From: Argentina anserina
Lineage: Eukaryota; Streptophyta; Magnoliopsida; Rosales; Rosaceae
Reading direction: 5' to 3'
Assembly (NCBI RefSeq): GCF_933775445.1
Contig: NC_065874.1
Location: 11,923,001-11,987,000, forward strand
DNA: 64,000 nucleotides
In this document: positions 11,101 through 23,289 of the stretch, piece by piece
How positions within the stretch are numbered: the stretch's first letter is position 1
Layout: every line of letters starts with the position of its first letter
Made by a program: the position numbers and the translations under genes
The notes under the pieces: model-generated
What the model saw: only the letters and a program-made list of their open reading frames with translations
Database searches by the model: none
Told to the model about the DNA's origin: nothing

Positions 11101-11934
11101 ACCAGTCCTGATATAGTTTGAGAAATAACTAAAGAGTGAAATATATACACGAACCTTAAACCGAGTTTTAGAAGCAAATCCAATCACTTAATTAAGTTGA
11201 AGTAGTACAGTAGTAATACCGGACCTGTAATTTTAACGCTATCTGCTTCTTAATTAGGCCCTTAATTTTTCTGGTCATTTTGGTAGAAACATTTCTTGGC
11301 ACTTTCAGTTCTTTCTACTTCAAACGTTCTCAGCAGAAGAACCTCGCTTGACATGCTTCTGTGTTTCTGTAGGCATTGGTCTAGTCATCAAACCAGATTG
11401 AGGACGTCCTTGTCTTAATAAGAACATTGGATTCGTTTGGAGTATATATTTCATTTTCTATGATGTGGTAGACATACCTGTCCTACAACGCACATTTACG
11501 TGTTTGTATTGTGACCACTGGGCCAAGCAACAAATGATACCCTCCAAAACGCATACATAAACCCACCCAGAATTCTCATGAACGGATAAGTTCTACATAA
11601 CTCGAAAGTTTAATACCAAATTAGGTGGATGATTCATCCTTACGCTGAAATCATTTTAAAACAAAGACAAAATCATGATACATTTCACCTCATTTTGATA
11701 CTAAAAAAGTAAAAATTGGTAACAGTAGTTTCAGATTTCAATCTTTCAAATGAAAACTAAGAAAAGACGATAGTTACCTAGAACATCAATAACCTAGTAT
11801 TTGGTTCCATAATGTGAAATAACCAACATACATGTAGCTGCTCCATGAAGGCAGCTTATTACAAGTTTTAACCCAAATTCATGACAAGTATTATCTTTAG
11901 CTAGGAGAACATGCACAAAGAGTACTTGTCAGCT
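11101..11934. other. Non-coding region 3' of lectin gene 1
   Basis: It matches 22510-23289 closely, with small indels. No open frame or transposon ends are seen. Confidence 0.5.
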
Positions 11935-12735
11935 TCAATTACTGAAGCTCCAACTCAAAATTTTGTGATTTTGAATGCTCGCTCCAGTTGATGCAGTGAA
12001 TCCCACGTACATTTCATCAAGGAAAACATCAGAGAGATCAAGAGGAACCTTAATCAAAGGTCTCCCTGGCTTTTTTATGTTTTCTGGGGCCAATGTGATG
12101 CTGAGCTGGTTGTTCCAGTACTCAATCCATGCTTGGTAATTGCCTCCATCATTCAGTTCTACTTCCTTGAAAGACCAGCTAGTGCTGTTACTGTCCTCCT
12201 TTGTGTCATCGCCAAGCCAATATCCGGCTTTGTAAGAAGCCAGAGAAGTAAGAGAATTGACATCAACACCTACATGATTGTTGTCGATATCGCTGTGTTC
12301 GGCGTCTTTGAACACATCGAATTCGATACCAAAAACATGGTTGCTGGGATTACCATCGTTTGTGTTGTTTAAGAAGCCGAGATACTGAGCTGCAGAGGCA
12401 CCTTGGATGCCAGGAGCAGGAACAAAAACGAGGACGAATCCATGACCTCCAAGAGGATCCTTGTATGGGGCTATAGAAAAGGTAAATGAGGTTGTGAAAG
12501 GCAGAAGGTTCAAAGAGTTTGAGTACCTTGTAGGTACCTTGGCATTGTAGAGAGCTCTACCAATAGAATAAGTGCTATTTTCAGTAAGAGAAAGTACACC
12601 GGAATCTGTCGTTGCATTGCCGTAGAGCAAGATATCAGAAGAATTGAAACCATTAAAGGTGAAATCAATTGCAGAAGTAGATTGGAGCAAAAATAGTTGG
12701 GATAGGAAAAGCGCAAGTAATTGGAGCGACTGCAT
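11935..12735 (-). CDS. Secreted L-type lectin-domain protein, copy 1 (no kinase domain)
   Basis: A single-exon frame of 266 codons. Residues 1-22 are a hydrophobic signal peptide ending in ...STSA, followed by a legume-type lectin domain to the C-terminus (IDFTFNGF to ILSWSFSN). Family marks are GGHGFVLVFVP (96-106), YLGFLNNTNDG, the acidic metal-binding stretch with E138 and D140, and NNHVGVDVNSL (152-162) supplying the Ca/Mn ligands Asn153 and Asp158. Several N-glycosylation sequons are present (NSS, NAT, NST). The fold most resembles ectodomains of L-type lectin receptor kinases, but the protein ends after the lectin domain with no transmembrane helix. It is therefore probably a soluble apoplastic or vacuolar carbohydrate-binding protein. 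A TATA box lies 65 bp upstream. It is one of two tandem copies. Confidence 0.92.
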   Translation of the reverse strand: MQSLQLLALFLSQLFLLQSTSAIDFTFNGFNSSDILLYGNATTDSGVLSLTENSTYSIGRALYNAKVPTRYSNSLNLLPFTTSFTFSIAPYKDPLGGHGFVLVFVPAPGIQGASAAQYLGFLNNTNDGNPSNHVFGIEFDVFKDAEHSDIDNNHVGVDVNSLTSLASYKAGYWLGDDTKEDSNSTSWSFKEVELNDGGNYQAWIEYWNNQLSITLAPENIKKPGRPLIKVPLDLSDVFLDEMYVGFTASTGASIQNHKILSWSFSN

Positions 12736-13422
12736 TGTTTAGAACTCCGAAGGCAGTAGGAGCAAACAAACTGTGAGTTTCAACAGCAGCATCAGCAGTC
12801 AATATATACAAATGAAATTGACTCCAAATTCAAGTCTCAAGAGTTGTCTGCACCAGCTTTTCAATATTTCAGGTCTAATTCACAACCAGCATAGATTTTC
12901 AACCTTATAGTGCCGATTACCCCAACCCAATTTGCACAAGTCTCAGTTAACTTAAAATTCAAAGTTAAAGAAATCTGCAGCACTTTACATTGGTGGGATA
13001 AACCATAAGTCAAGCTGTAAGAAACAGGGTAATCATAACTGGATGTGAAAGTGAGAAAAGAAAAGTGAAATGAAAACTATGAAGAGATTCCTACCCGATT
13101 ACCTGTTCTTTACTGGAATGAATAAATTGTGATTGAACGATCACTGAGTAAGACATATCTGGGCAACTTAGAATGACATTTCATATTTCCCACGTACTCT
13201 ACAGCTTATGGCTTGTAAAAAGCTGTACAAGAATGGGCCATATTTAAGTAGCAAAGTGGAAAAAAAGATACAGGAGAGTTGTAAGCTATTTTTCCACCAA
13301 GTGCCCCCCTATACAAAAGAAAAAACACCCCACCAATAAATAACTATGTCACAAGAGAACCAGCAATTATTCTGCAGTGAGATTCCTGATGCTCAGATTT
13401 TGGGGTCTACCAAATACCTGGC
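12736..13422. other. Lectin 1 promoter region / 3' flank of kinase copy 1
   Basis: Non-coding, matched by 24091-24810. The spacing of 688 bp against 721 bp in unit 2 shows few indels. Confidence 0.55.
12801..12808 (-). promoter_or_regulatory. TATA box of lectin gene 1
   Basis: Minus-strand GTATATATTG lies about 65 bp upstream of the ATG and is conserved in the second lectin gene. Confidence 0.6.
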
Positions 13423-16400
13423 TCATCGACCAGAAACAAATAACGAATTGGTGGATATTGGGTTGCTTTCTGCCTGATATTTTCGGACCTTTGCCTTGTC
13501 AATTCGTGCTCGTCTAACAGCTTCTTGGACCTGGAAATCATGGTCTTTCAACATCTGATCCATGTTGCCAGAGGGGACTAACAACGGACCTGAGAAGTGA
13601 ATTTTGTGACCCTTTGATCCATAACCAACCTGAAGTAAGCAGGAAAAACCATTAATTAGCCAAGAAAAACATTGAATAAAATTCGCCATAAGGGTTTAGC
13701 TATAAAGAGAGAATCATCATGGGGGAAACACAGCCCAAGGGGAAGAACTCACAACAATTGGATCTTTGTTGCTTCTGACGTCATCTTTTCTATTAGAACC
13801 TGGAAACCGACCCATTACTTTCGGAACACCTATCTGGGAAGAATTGGACCTTTTTCTGCGTTCCTCAGTCAGCATACTTCTCCCTGCTGCCATACATGAC
13901 AAGTCAGCACCATTTGACAATGGCCCTGAATGGGACGCTCTCTTATGATTATGGCCATGAGATTCTATACTTGGTTCTACAGCATGTGATGGCCTAGGAG
14001 GATCAATTGGAAGGCCAGAAGCAACTTCTTCAGGATGAGGATTAAACTTCTCCCTTCGACTTTTAGAACTCGACTGATCTTGTCTTTTCTGTAACAAGAA
14101 AGCCATTGTATTATTCCCATATGAAATAAAAATTTAATAACGTATCACATAAACTACAGTACGAATTCTGGCATCTTATAAACTGAAAGAGGGGAGTCAA
14201 AAGATTTTCTAAAATGTTGCATGCAATAAGGATCATCCTAGAACTTTATGAAAGAAAATATCTCAATGACCGAAAAATGGAAAACTAAGAGAAATGTTCG
14301 ATTATATAATTGTTTGGGATCTGTAAGAAATACAAAAACCAGACCTAAATGCAACTGTAACTTGCATTAAACATTTTGTCGGGTTCATGCATTTAATTAA
14401 GAAGAAAATGATCTCCCCTAATGTAGTTATGCTTTGAAAGTGCTTACTCTCCTCACATTCATCAGTGAGCCTATGTGCAGAGAAAAGCAAGACGAGATTA
14501 ACAAAAAAGTATCTCCATGGACGGACATAGTTGTCAATTGTATTTTTTGTTATAGACAACTGCATTGACATGACTAATTCAGCATTGGCATCAGGTGCCG
14601 GTATGGCTCGAGACTCTTGTTCCTCTCCTCCCAGGGTCATGTCTCTGGCCCTTACCTGCTGCTCCTTGTCTACCAATGTATATGAAAACAGATTACAAAG
14701 GCAACCTTCAGTAGAAGTTACAAGGACTAGTTGAGAAGCACCAGAAAAAATACTAAGTTTGAGAAACCCATTGCAAAATAATGGTCCAAAGAAATTGACA
14801 AAAATAGACCATTTCAACCACAGAATCGTTAAAATGATACAAGCCTAATCCCATGAATTTGCTATCATAAAGTCAAGGCCATAGCTATGAGATTCTGAAC
14901 TCTTATCGCAACGTGAATTATAGCCCTGTTATCTTGTAATAGCTATAAATTTGTCTAGGATTTGTTCAAAACTCAATCACTTAAGGCAAACTTCAGAGTC
15001 CACTCTTTAAACTTTCAAATTGAAGTCCAGGATAATATGATGCCACTTGTCAATCACCAAGCTCAACCGATGCTATAATATATATTAAGTACAGTAACCA
15101 TCATGTTCCTATAATTTCACACATATGGAGAGGCTAAAGTGTTACCCAGAAGCATGAATCTGCCCACAGGAAGCATGCATCAAATGATCCCAGGAAGTCA
15201 AGACATTAGGTCGACAATGCATGAACCATTAAGACCCAATAATTTCACAAATAAGCATGTGCATATGTGGGAACCACATCATACGGTGCAATGCTTTCAA
15301 AAAAACATTGAGCACACAAATAACTTATGTGTTCCAAAGAGTAAGCTACTGATTTGTGTGAGAATACTAACCTTCTAGCTTCCTCATCCCGTACTTTAAC
15401 ATCAAACTCTTTGCTGGGAGGATACTTTGGCAAATTTGACGGATCACAAGGAAGAGGTTTCGTGGTAAAGAACTGTTAAGAATAAAAATTAGAAAATTTT
15501 GCTGTCAGAAGCTTTGCCAAAACAAACTACTATTTACCAATAAATAGTGGTATCTAAAACTTAAATAGTTGCACAATTAAGAGTATCAAACGTCTAGTCT
15601 AGTTTTTATGTTTCTCCAAGTCTCCAACTAATTAGTCAATACTCAAGAGTGGACAAGCAAAAGAACTTGCTGCAATCTAGACGGTGCAACTTATCATGAC
15701 ACGAAGAACTGATAACCTTTATTGAAAGTAAGAACTTCAGTGCATTATTTTCTTGCCACAAGTATTTATCTGATATATGTTAATATCTTGTATACAATTG
15801 AGAAAACAATTTGATATAGTAAAGTTGAACTTCTCAAAGCACCAGAGGAAACAGACTTGAATTTCAAAGACAGGATCTACTGCACATGTGAGCATGCACA
15901 GGCAGACAGAGCTCTAAAATTGAGTCAAAGTAACTTTCAAGATATCAGAGACTACAAATGTGTAGGACTAAATTTAGAATCCAAACCTCACTCTTGAGAG
16001 CAGAAGATGCAGACCCACGATCTTCAGGGTCTATGGAAAGAAGGGTGCCATAAGTGCTAAAGCTGGAACAGGAAAATCCTTAAAAGCTTCTGCAACACAG
16101 CGTCTATAAGGCTGTTGAGGCTTAAATATGGTTGCATGAGGCAATTTTGATTTTCTCCAGTAATCCTCAGAAGGTGAGCCGCAAAGCTTGAAAATCTTAT
16201 GCAACTGCTCCACCTAAAAGCAAAAGAAACTACAAAGTGAGATCATCGGCAGATATTACTCAGCTACACATACGTTTAAAAGAGGCATAAGACACTCTCA
16301 AGAATAAAACTCAAAACAGACACCACAAGAGAAACCATAAAACTATAGGGGACGTACCCTACCAGCCAAACGATTAGACCATATCCTACGGAATCATCTT

Positions 16401-18060
16401 TTCCGATTTGGAAAGAAAAAGCAAAACATTACATACTACACTCAGACTACTTCTGATTCTATATCAATGCCGATTCAAAAAGCCAGAAGACAGATGTGGG
16501 AAATGCCAGTTCCATCACATTCGGTATGTTGTAAACTATCACATAAAACAGATCTACTTGATGAAAGAAGAGTTATGGCATTCAAATTAAACGAGATATC
16601 ATGTCAACCTTCACCAAAGCATAAAATGAAGTTCTGGAGGGAGGGGTGGGCTTGGCCATGGAGGATGGAATGGGGGAAGACAGACGCAGACGGAAAACGA
16701 CACAGAAGAAGCGAAACTTGAAAGGTTAGGATCTGTTTTTAGGCTGATACCATGTTAGGATTGAATTTCCATTGATCTGAATGAATACATTTGATACACA
16801 TATATACTGCTGCAAATATAATTACAATGAATAACATTCCTAACTGAGATGATTGACATTCCTAAACTTAGATGATACACATTAATGTTGATTGCATATA
16901 ATCAGGATTCAATTAGGAGAGGTGAATCACTCTTGATTTGGGAATCATAGGGAATCACTCTAATAAACAGGCCCTAGTTTATCAAGTGGCAAGGAAATAT
17001 TGGAACAAAATCAAATATTAGTTTAATAGTTTACACAACCAAATATTATTGGGACTATTAAGAGCACTACTGGAAAGTTTTAACACTTTATCGCCTATGC
17101 ATTCGTACCACAATGATTCGGAATGATATCAAGTAGTTAAGAGCATCATCTTGACACACGCAGAGGTAAACAACTATGAACTATCAGTACCTCGGTTCTT
17201 CCAGGCATTATAGGTTTGCCGGCATATAGTTCAGCAAGTATGCAACCTGTACTCCACAGATCAACGGCAGTCCCATAGTAAGTAGCACCAAGTAAAAGCT
17301 CTGGCGGTCGGTACCAGAGAGTTACAACCCGGCTAGTTAAAGGCTGATTTTGATGGGGATCAAAAATACTCGTCAGACCAAAATCAGCAATTTTCAACAT
17401 GCCACTGTTGTCAATTAAAAGGGTGGACCCTTTAATGTCACGATGCAAAACCCCACGACTGTGACAATGATCAAGTCCACATAATAGTTGTTGCATGTAA
17501 CACTTAACCTGCCAATAAATGGTGATATCTCAATGCTTACAGCCCAAATAATACTACACTAAAGTTTCTGTGTTAATATGTAAAGATGAATTAGAATTAC
17601 AAGATACTATGCAACAATTATACAAGTGGCTATGGAAAATAAAATATGCCAGTAGCATCAACTGTTGCTGATGATGAGGAAAGGTTATGGTGTTATTTCT
17701 AGTACGCAAAGTTGAAGAGGAAAAACAAAGCATGATAAATATTTAGTCTAAGATGTAAGAACTACTATTACATACCTGTGCTTCTGTAAATTTCAGGCCA
17801 GGGTGTAAAGCAAGCCCTGCCAAATCATGCTCCATGTACTAAAATACAAGGTACAAGCAGCAAGACATCCTTGATGTAACTAGACCTTCTAGTTTTATCA
17901 CATTTTGATGATCAAGCCTCCGTAAGATGAGAATTTCCCTTGCCATAAAGTGAACACTCTCGGGCTCTGAGTTATCAAATCTCACTTTCTTTAACGCTAC
18001 AATTTTCTTTTGATCAAGATCACGAGCCCTATAGACGTTACTATATGTTCCCTGACCAAT
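13423..18060 (-). pseudogene. CDK-related protein kinase, inner copy: lacks exon 1, kinase-dead and frameshifted
   Basis: Exons equivalent to 2-8 of the gene at 24811-31272 lie at 17776-18060, 17191-17508, 15987-16213, 15372-15472, 14560-14669, 13753-14088 and 13423-13629. Exon 1 (N-terminal ~136 codons, start codon and promoter) is missing because the duplication joint lies in intron 1. Further lesions are a TAG in exon 2 (17839-17841) where the intact copy has Glu, and Thr in place of Asn in the catalytic loop (HRDIKGST, normally HRDxKxxN). Exon 4 has a 1-bp deletion (227 vs 228 bp, near 16038-16041) and exon 6 a 2-bp deletion (110 vs 112). The exon 6 splice donor is lost in a ~215-bp deletion, and exon 7 is shortened by 123 bp in frame. 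It cannot encode an active kinase. Confidence 0.9.
16640..16969 (-). mobile_element. Truncated LTR-retroelement remnant (LTR + primer-binding site) in an intron of kinase copy 1
   Basis: Reading the minus strand, a ~217-bp LTR-like segment (16753-16969, starts TGTTTATTAGAG, ends CCTAACA) is followed directly by TGGTATCAGCC (16742-16752), a near match to the initiator tRNA-Met primer site. About 100 bp of internal sequence with ATGGCCAAGCCC follow. No second LTR is present. The corresponding intron of the intact kinase (about 28482-28495) is an empty site reading through from TTCTGGAG to GGGCCCTAG. Confidence 0.7.
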
Positions 18061-18428
18061 CTGCACAAAAATAAATGTTAAGTAACCGAATCCAGCGGAA
18101 ATCTATAGAGGGCAGTACTGTTTGAGGAAAGGAATGGGCAACGCCATAATCTGTATTAAATGGTAAATATGAAAAATCGATTGGTTAAGCCACAAACTGT
18201 AAGATCTAAAAGCTGGACAAAGATAAATTATCATAATATAACCCAACTTATATCCAATAGAACACCCAAAACATAACATAGCAAGAGTAGGGATAAGAAA
18301 GACCAATCTCCTTACTTCCAAATCAACTAAATTCTAGTCCGGTATGCAACCCCTTATATGACTTACTCAAACTGGTATTTTATGATTAGAAACCATCTCA
18401 AAGCAGCGACCAATAAAAAAAATCTCCA

Positions 18429-18430
18429 TC
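18429..18430. other. Tandem-duplication joint: SPA exon end / kinase intron 1
   Basis: To the left of the joint the sequence is kinase intron 1, homologous to 29563-29928. To the right it is an SPA exon ending in GAG at 18440, followed on the minus strand by the donor-like 10-mer GTTTGTAAAG at 18430-18439. Homology to unit 2 intron 1 ends at AATCTCCAT (18421-18429 = 29920-29928). Confidence 0.88.
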
Positions 18431-19236
18431 TTTACAAACCTCAAATAGAGGAACTCCTGATCGGTAATTGTCTGAAGCACAAGGACTTGGACCACCAGAA
18501 ACTTCTTCAGGACTTGTATACCAACTGCTCTCCATATGCAAAATCTGTTTCATTGGAAATAGCTGTCTCTTATCTTCTAGTTGAGCACTCCTCTCTCTGG
18601 TTCTATGTTGCATTAATGAGTTGTGTGCTGCATATATTGAACTTGACCGCATGCAACTTGTATCAGACAAAGCATTCGCTGGAGCTTTCATGAATTCAAA
18701 TTCCCACTTGCTGCATTGCTTTGTTTCTGATGCAAGGCAGAGGTCAACTTCTTAGCTTCCAGGGTAGGGCTATTTAACCCATCCTCGGGAGAATCAGTGC
18801 CAGAATCTGAGCAAGAGGCAGACTCGATGAAAGAGACACGATTAAAAGACGACATAACAAAGCAGGAAGGCCTCACATTATGAACAACAATTCCTTCTGA
18901 ATGTGCTACATTAACAATGTCTACTATTTGCCTAAATATATGCAAGCATTCAAAAGCATCCACAGATCGATCCGGTCTATCCAACCATGGCCTCAAGCTA
19001 ACATCCCCCCATTCAATAGCTCGGACAAAAGGTTCACTGGTACCTCATCCTCACACACCACAGACAATCCACCCTGGTTTCTTAGGTCATCAGTGTGTGC
19101 CACCACAACCCCATCTCTTTCATTCCTCAAATTCGAATCCTGCGATGAACCACCCAAGAAGCCGAATCTTCTACCATGACTAAGCCTTGGATTCTGGTTT
19201 GAGACGCTGCCAGGCATTCTCAGATGAACCTTCCAT
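18430..19236 (-). pseudogene. SPA: SPA-type gene, inner copy: 3'-truncated and frameshifted exon 1 fragment
   Basis: The start codon is at 19234-19236. Relative to 1-170, this copy lacks a net 35 bp within the first codons (after the equivalent of position 96), causing an early stop. A base is missing near 19038-19042, so the frame shifts ahead of WGDVSLRPWLDRPDRSV. Another frame change occurs at 18688-18691, between ASGNLNS and MKAPANALSD. The recognisable SPA segments are DAFECLHIFRQIVDIVNVAH, HNVRPSCFVMSSFN, SCSDSGTDS, FPMKQILHMESSWYTSPEEV and YRSGVPLFE. The gene then ends abruptly at the duplication joint, so the C-terminal kinase-like part, coiled coil and WD40 domain are absent. It still has its own upstream region on the right and could be transcribed into the kinase pseudogene. 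Confidence 0.9.
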
Positions 19237-19477
19237 TGTTGTCCTCCTATAGAAGCATGAAGGCAAGAACACACGCATCCAACAAAGTCTCTCACTTCCA
19301 CCACCATCTTAAATCAAAACCTCATCTCTGATAACTCCCACTTTCTCAGCAAGCAGAGCACATCAACAACTTCTCACAGAAAAACAGAATTCCTGCTAGG
19401 CGAAAAAGTAACTTCATGAACAAAATTTCAGCACCATACAAAGCAGAGACCACTTTTATCACACTAAGAATGATCCA

Positions 19478-19523
<46 letters not shown>

Positions 19524-19985
19524 AAACAAGCAGGATCAAACCACAAAACCCAATTCATTATTTTCATCACAGTCACAAGAAGTGCAAAAACAATCAATCT
19601 AAACCAAGTAAACAAGAAAACCCTAGAAATGCAAACACCTGCAATCAATCTAAAGCAATAAACCCAAGAAGAAAAAACATGTCTTGGGAACATACATGAA
19701 GAAAATACCATGACTTGCATGTGTGAGAAGGAGAGAGAGAGTGAGTTACCAGTTTCACCATGAACAGGGTATTCAGTTTCCTTCCAAAGCCTATCAGGAC
19801 TAACAGTATAACTCTCCACTAAAAAAAAAGCAAAGAAGAGAAGCTCTACAGTGTCACCATAAAGAAGGAAGCTCTCTCCGGCCTCATAAAATCCTCCAAT
19901 ATAATTTCCAACAAAAAACAAACAAAAATCTCCCCACATAAAGCACAGAACAGTGCTTGTAAATTCCTTAAAAAAAAGAGGATTA
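19237..19985 (-). other. 5' leader/upstream region of the SPA pseudogene
   Basis: It matches 171-880 with small indels, plus an expanded AT microsatellite (19486-19521) that is absent from unit 1. Confidence 0.5.
19486..19521. repeat. (AT)n microsatellite
   Basis: About 18 AT units. The matching place in unit 1 (about 416-420) has only a short A-rich run. Confidence 0.9.
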
Positions 19986-20474
19986 GAATTACACCCAATT
20001 TTCAATTTTTCATGATAGGTTTTAAATAAAATCCACTAAATATATATTTTCAGTAGACATTTAAAATGTGTCAATTATGATATATTTTATGTCTTATTTT
20101 TTTATAAAATTTACAAAATATCACAATTTAATATTTATAACATCAGATAATACCATGATTATGGAGTTTGTGTAATTCTCACAAATTTTATATTTCAATC
20201 AATTTAATTATTATTTCAAAATCATGGATTGTTTCCTATAATTTGTTGTAAAGTTAAGTGCTAAAGAATTTATTCTCTATATATATGGTAGAATTATGAC
20301 TAAACCTCAAATAATTAGAGTACTATTTCTAATTGACTTGAGTTTCAAATACTCTGGCATATAGGAAATTTATCTAATAAATATTTTCGTATGACACCTA
20401 TATATTAGACTCTAATTTTTATTGTACCTCGTCATTAGATTTTCTATTACATTATACCTATGATTGCATAAATA

Positions 20475-20546
<72 letters not shown>

Positions 20547-21225
20547 TCGACATTTTCGGTAGGTCATTAGATTTTCTATTACTTAAGCCCTACTTAATAG
20601 ATACATTTAATAATGTAAATGGTTGAGATAAATAGGTTATCTCGATTAAGATTAAACATGACTAATATACTTAGAAAAAGAAAAAAAAATATCAAAGAAT
20701 AAAATTGTGCAACTTACAATTAGATACCTTACGAGTAGACATATAACATCAAATATGGTATGAGTTAAAATGCAATCCAATTAGTAAGACAAAACTCTTT
20801 CCTTCATTTGATCTCATTCTCCAACCACTTTCACAACACAATTCGTAAAACAAAAATGTTTTCCCCATTTCTTTTTCAACCTTTTTCTTTTCACATGATA
20901 CTTATATACATAGTATATATACATAAAACAAGGTAAGAAATTAAGAATGTAATATTTATGTTAAAGTTATATCCAACTAATATTTAGCTTAACATTTGAA
21001 ATTCAAATTGTTGCTAAAATTGAGTATGATACCAAATATAGCAATGTACAGTCTGAAAGTTAAATCAATAAATCAAAAAATGAAAAAAGTTATTAATCAT
21101 AGACAAACTCTCAGTATGGTAAGTTTGCTTATGTGGTGTGGGTGTACTATGAAAAAAAATTATTAATGAGTTTATTTTAAAAAAGACGTGACAATATTAG
21201 GTTTATATCTAATTATCTAAAAAAT
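19986..21225. other. Unit-2-specific AT-rich insertion (~1.2 kb)
   Basis: Unit 1 joins directly at about 880-890, so this stretch was gained here or lost there. It has no gene and no clear terminal repeats. It contains a compound (TA)n(TC)n microsatellite at 20484-20541. Confidence 0.45.
20484..20541. repeat. Compound (TA)n(TC)n microsatellite
   Basis: About 14 TA units followed by about 15 TC units. Confidence 0.9.
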
Positions 21226-23289
21226 AATTCCAAAGTCTGCAACTTTGAATATTTAAAATGATAATTTGGGTAGAGTTCCAATCTTCTTGTATCCTTATTG
21301 GGTCTACGGTCCATCATCAAAAAATTATTACTTTATGGGGGGCTTGCTTGGCAGCCAGAGAGTTGGGCAAGACCACTTCTTTCAACTCGTCTTGTTTATC
21401 TTCCCGCTTTATTCCAAACTACCAACGTGACCAACAATGGCCTCTATTTAATATGAGATCACAGGCAAACAGTCTCATCTATCATAATACTTTCCCTTCC
21501 AACTTTTCATTAATATTTTTCGTTTTCTAGGCTTGTGGTGTGACGTCAAATATTGTCTGAAACCTCAGAATTGCGCGATATTTAATATGCGTTTGAACTA
21601 GCCATTAGATCATGATAAAATATAAAAAGCACCTGAACGTGAAATGTTTGTTTCTTGTAATTCATAGATAGATTGACCATCCATGGTTGAGAAATTGAGA
21701 TGATCCAATTAAGGGTTAGGTATGTAGTTATGTCTAATTAACTATACATCATGCTCCCGGCCACTTTTGGCCTAACGCAGACACTGCGTACTAATCCTCA
21801 GCACAGTACATTATTTGATATAAACATATATACATAGTAATATAGATCAATATAGATCGACTAATAATCTAGGAGAAGTACTAATCAATCAATATAGGTT
21901 GTAGAGCTTCAAAGTACATGCACATAGTTTACGATCTTGGATTTTTGTATATCATGTACCAAATCACAGCAGGGGATGTGTGCTCCTGATTGAACCAATA
22001 AATAACTAAAAACATGAACACCGCCCCATGTATTCATGACTTGGTGCAACATATTCATGTCACTTGACTAGAATTCTGATTATATCAAAATCTAGCTCCA
22101 AACTTCCTATGAACTTGAGATTAAAGAATACTAACTTCAGTACATATTAAGGAATATCTTGCTAGAGACTGCTAACCCACTTGTCTCTCAGCTACCGCTG
22201 CTTAGGTTAGACCTCGGCCGGTGGCTCTTTCCGGCTTTACCGTACCGGTACGAAACTACGGTTGGTTTAGATTGGTCAAGTTTTGTGCTCTGCGTTGTTA
22301 TACTTGTACATATACTTGGAACCATCATCATCAGAAACGTTTCCACTGATTTCATATCGCACTGGAATTGAAAGAGCTATATATCCGTGCATGGATATTA
22401 CCTGACAAGAGAAACTAGCTAAAGATCAGTATATATTAAAGTTAAGGATTAAGGAAGACCAAATTTGCGGGGTAAAAGAGAGGTGAAACCGATCCAGATT
22501 TACTTTACCATCGAGTGAACAGTTAAAATATATACACGAACCTTAAACCAAATGTTAGAAGTAAATCTAATCACTTAATTAAGCTGTAGTAGTATGTACT
22601 GTTCCAGTAATTAATATTAACGCTATCTGCTTCTTAACTAGGCCCTTAGTTTTTCTGGTCTATTTGGTAGAAACATTTCTTGGCACTTTCAGTTCTGTCT
22701 TTCTACTTCACACGTTGCTTCTCTGTTTCTGTAGGCATTGACACTCATCAAACCAGATTGAAGATGTCCTTATCTTAATTAGAACATTAGATTCGTTTGG
22801 AGTATATATTTCATTTTCTTTGATGTGGTAGACATACATGTCCAGATGTCCTACAAGGCACATTCACCTGTCTGTATTGTGACCACTGGGCCAAGCAACA
22901 AATGATGCCCTCCAAAACGCATACATAAACCCACCCAGAATTCTCATGAACGGATAAGAAGTTCTACATAACTCCAAAGTTTTATACCAAATCAGGTGGA
23001 TGATTCATCCTTACGTTGAAATCATTTAAAAACAATGACAAAATCATGATAGATGTCACCTCATTTTGATACTTAAAATTGGTAACAGTAGTTTCAGATT
23101 TCAATATTTCCAATGAAAACTTAGAAAAGACGATAGTTACCTAAAACATCAATGACCTAGTATTTGGTTCCATAATGTAAAATAACCAACATACATGTAG
23201 CTGCTCCATGAAGGCAAGCTTACTTATTACAAACTCCAATCCGAATTAGCTAGGAGCCTAGGAGAACACAAAAAGAGTACTTGTCAGCT
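21226..23289. other. Non-coding region 3' of lectin gene 2
   Basis: A mosaic of segments homologous to 900-1145, 2839-3040, 9187-9830 and 10520-11934 of unit 1. It lacks the copia element, the ~1.7-kb stretch and the MITE present there. No gene is seen. Confidence 0.5.

Noticed and set aside
14302..14817. 171-codon minus-strand frame
   Set aside because: It is kinase pseudogene exon 6 read through lost splice sites into introns, not a separate gene.
19346..20005. 219-codon minus-strand frame upstream of the SPA fragment
   Set aside because: It includes translation of an AT microsatellite and matches the non-coding SPA leader of unit 1, where it is broken.
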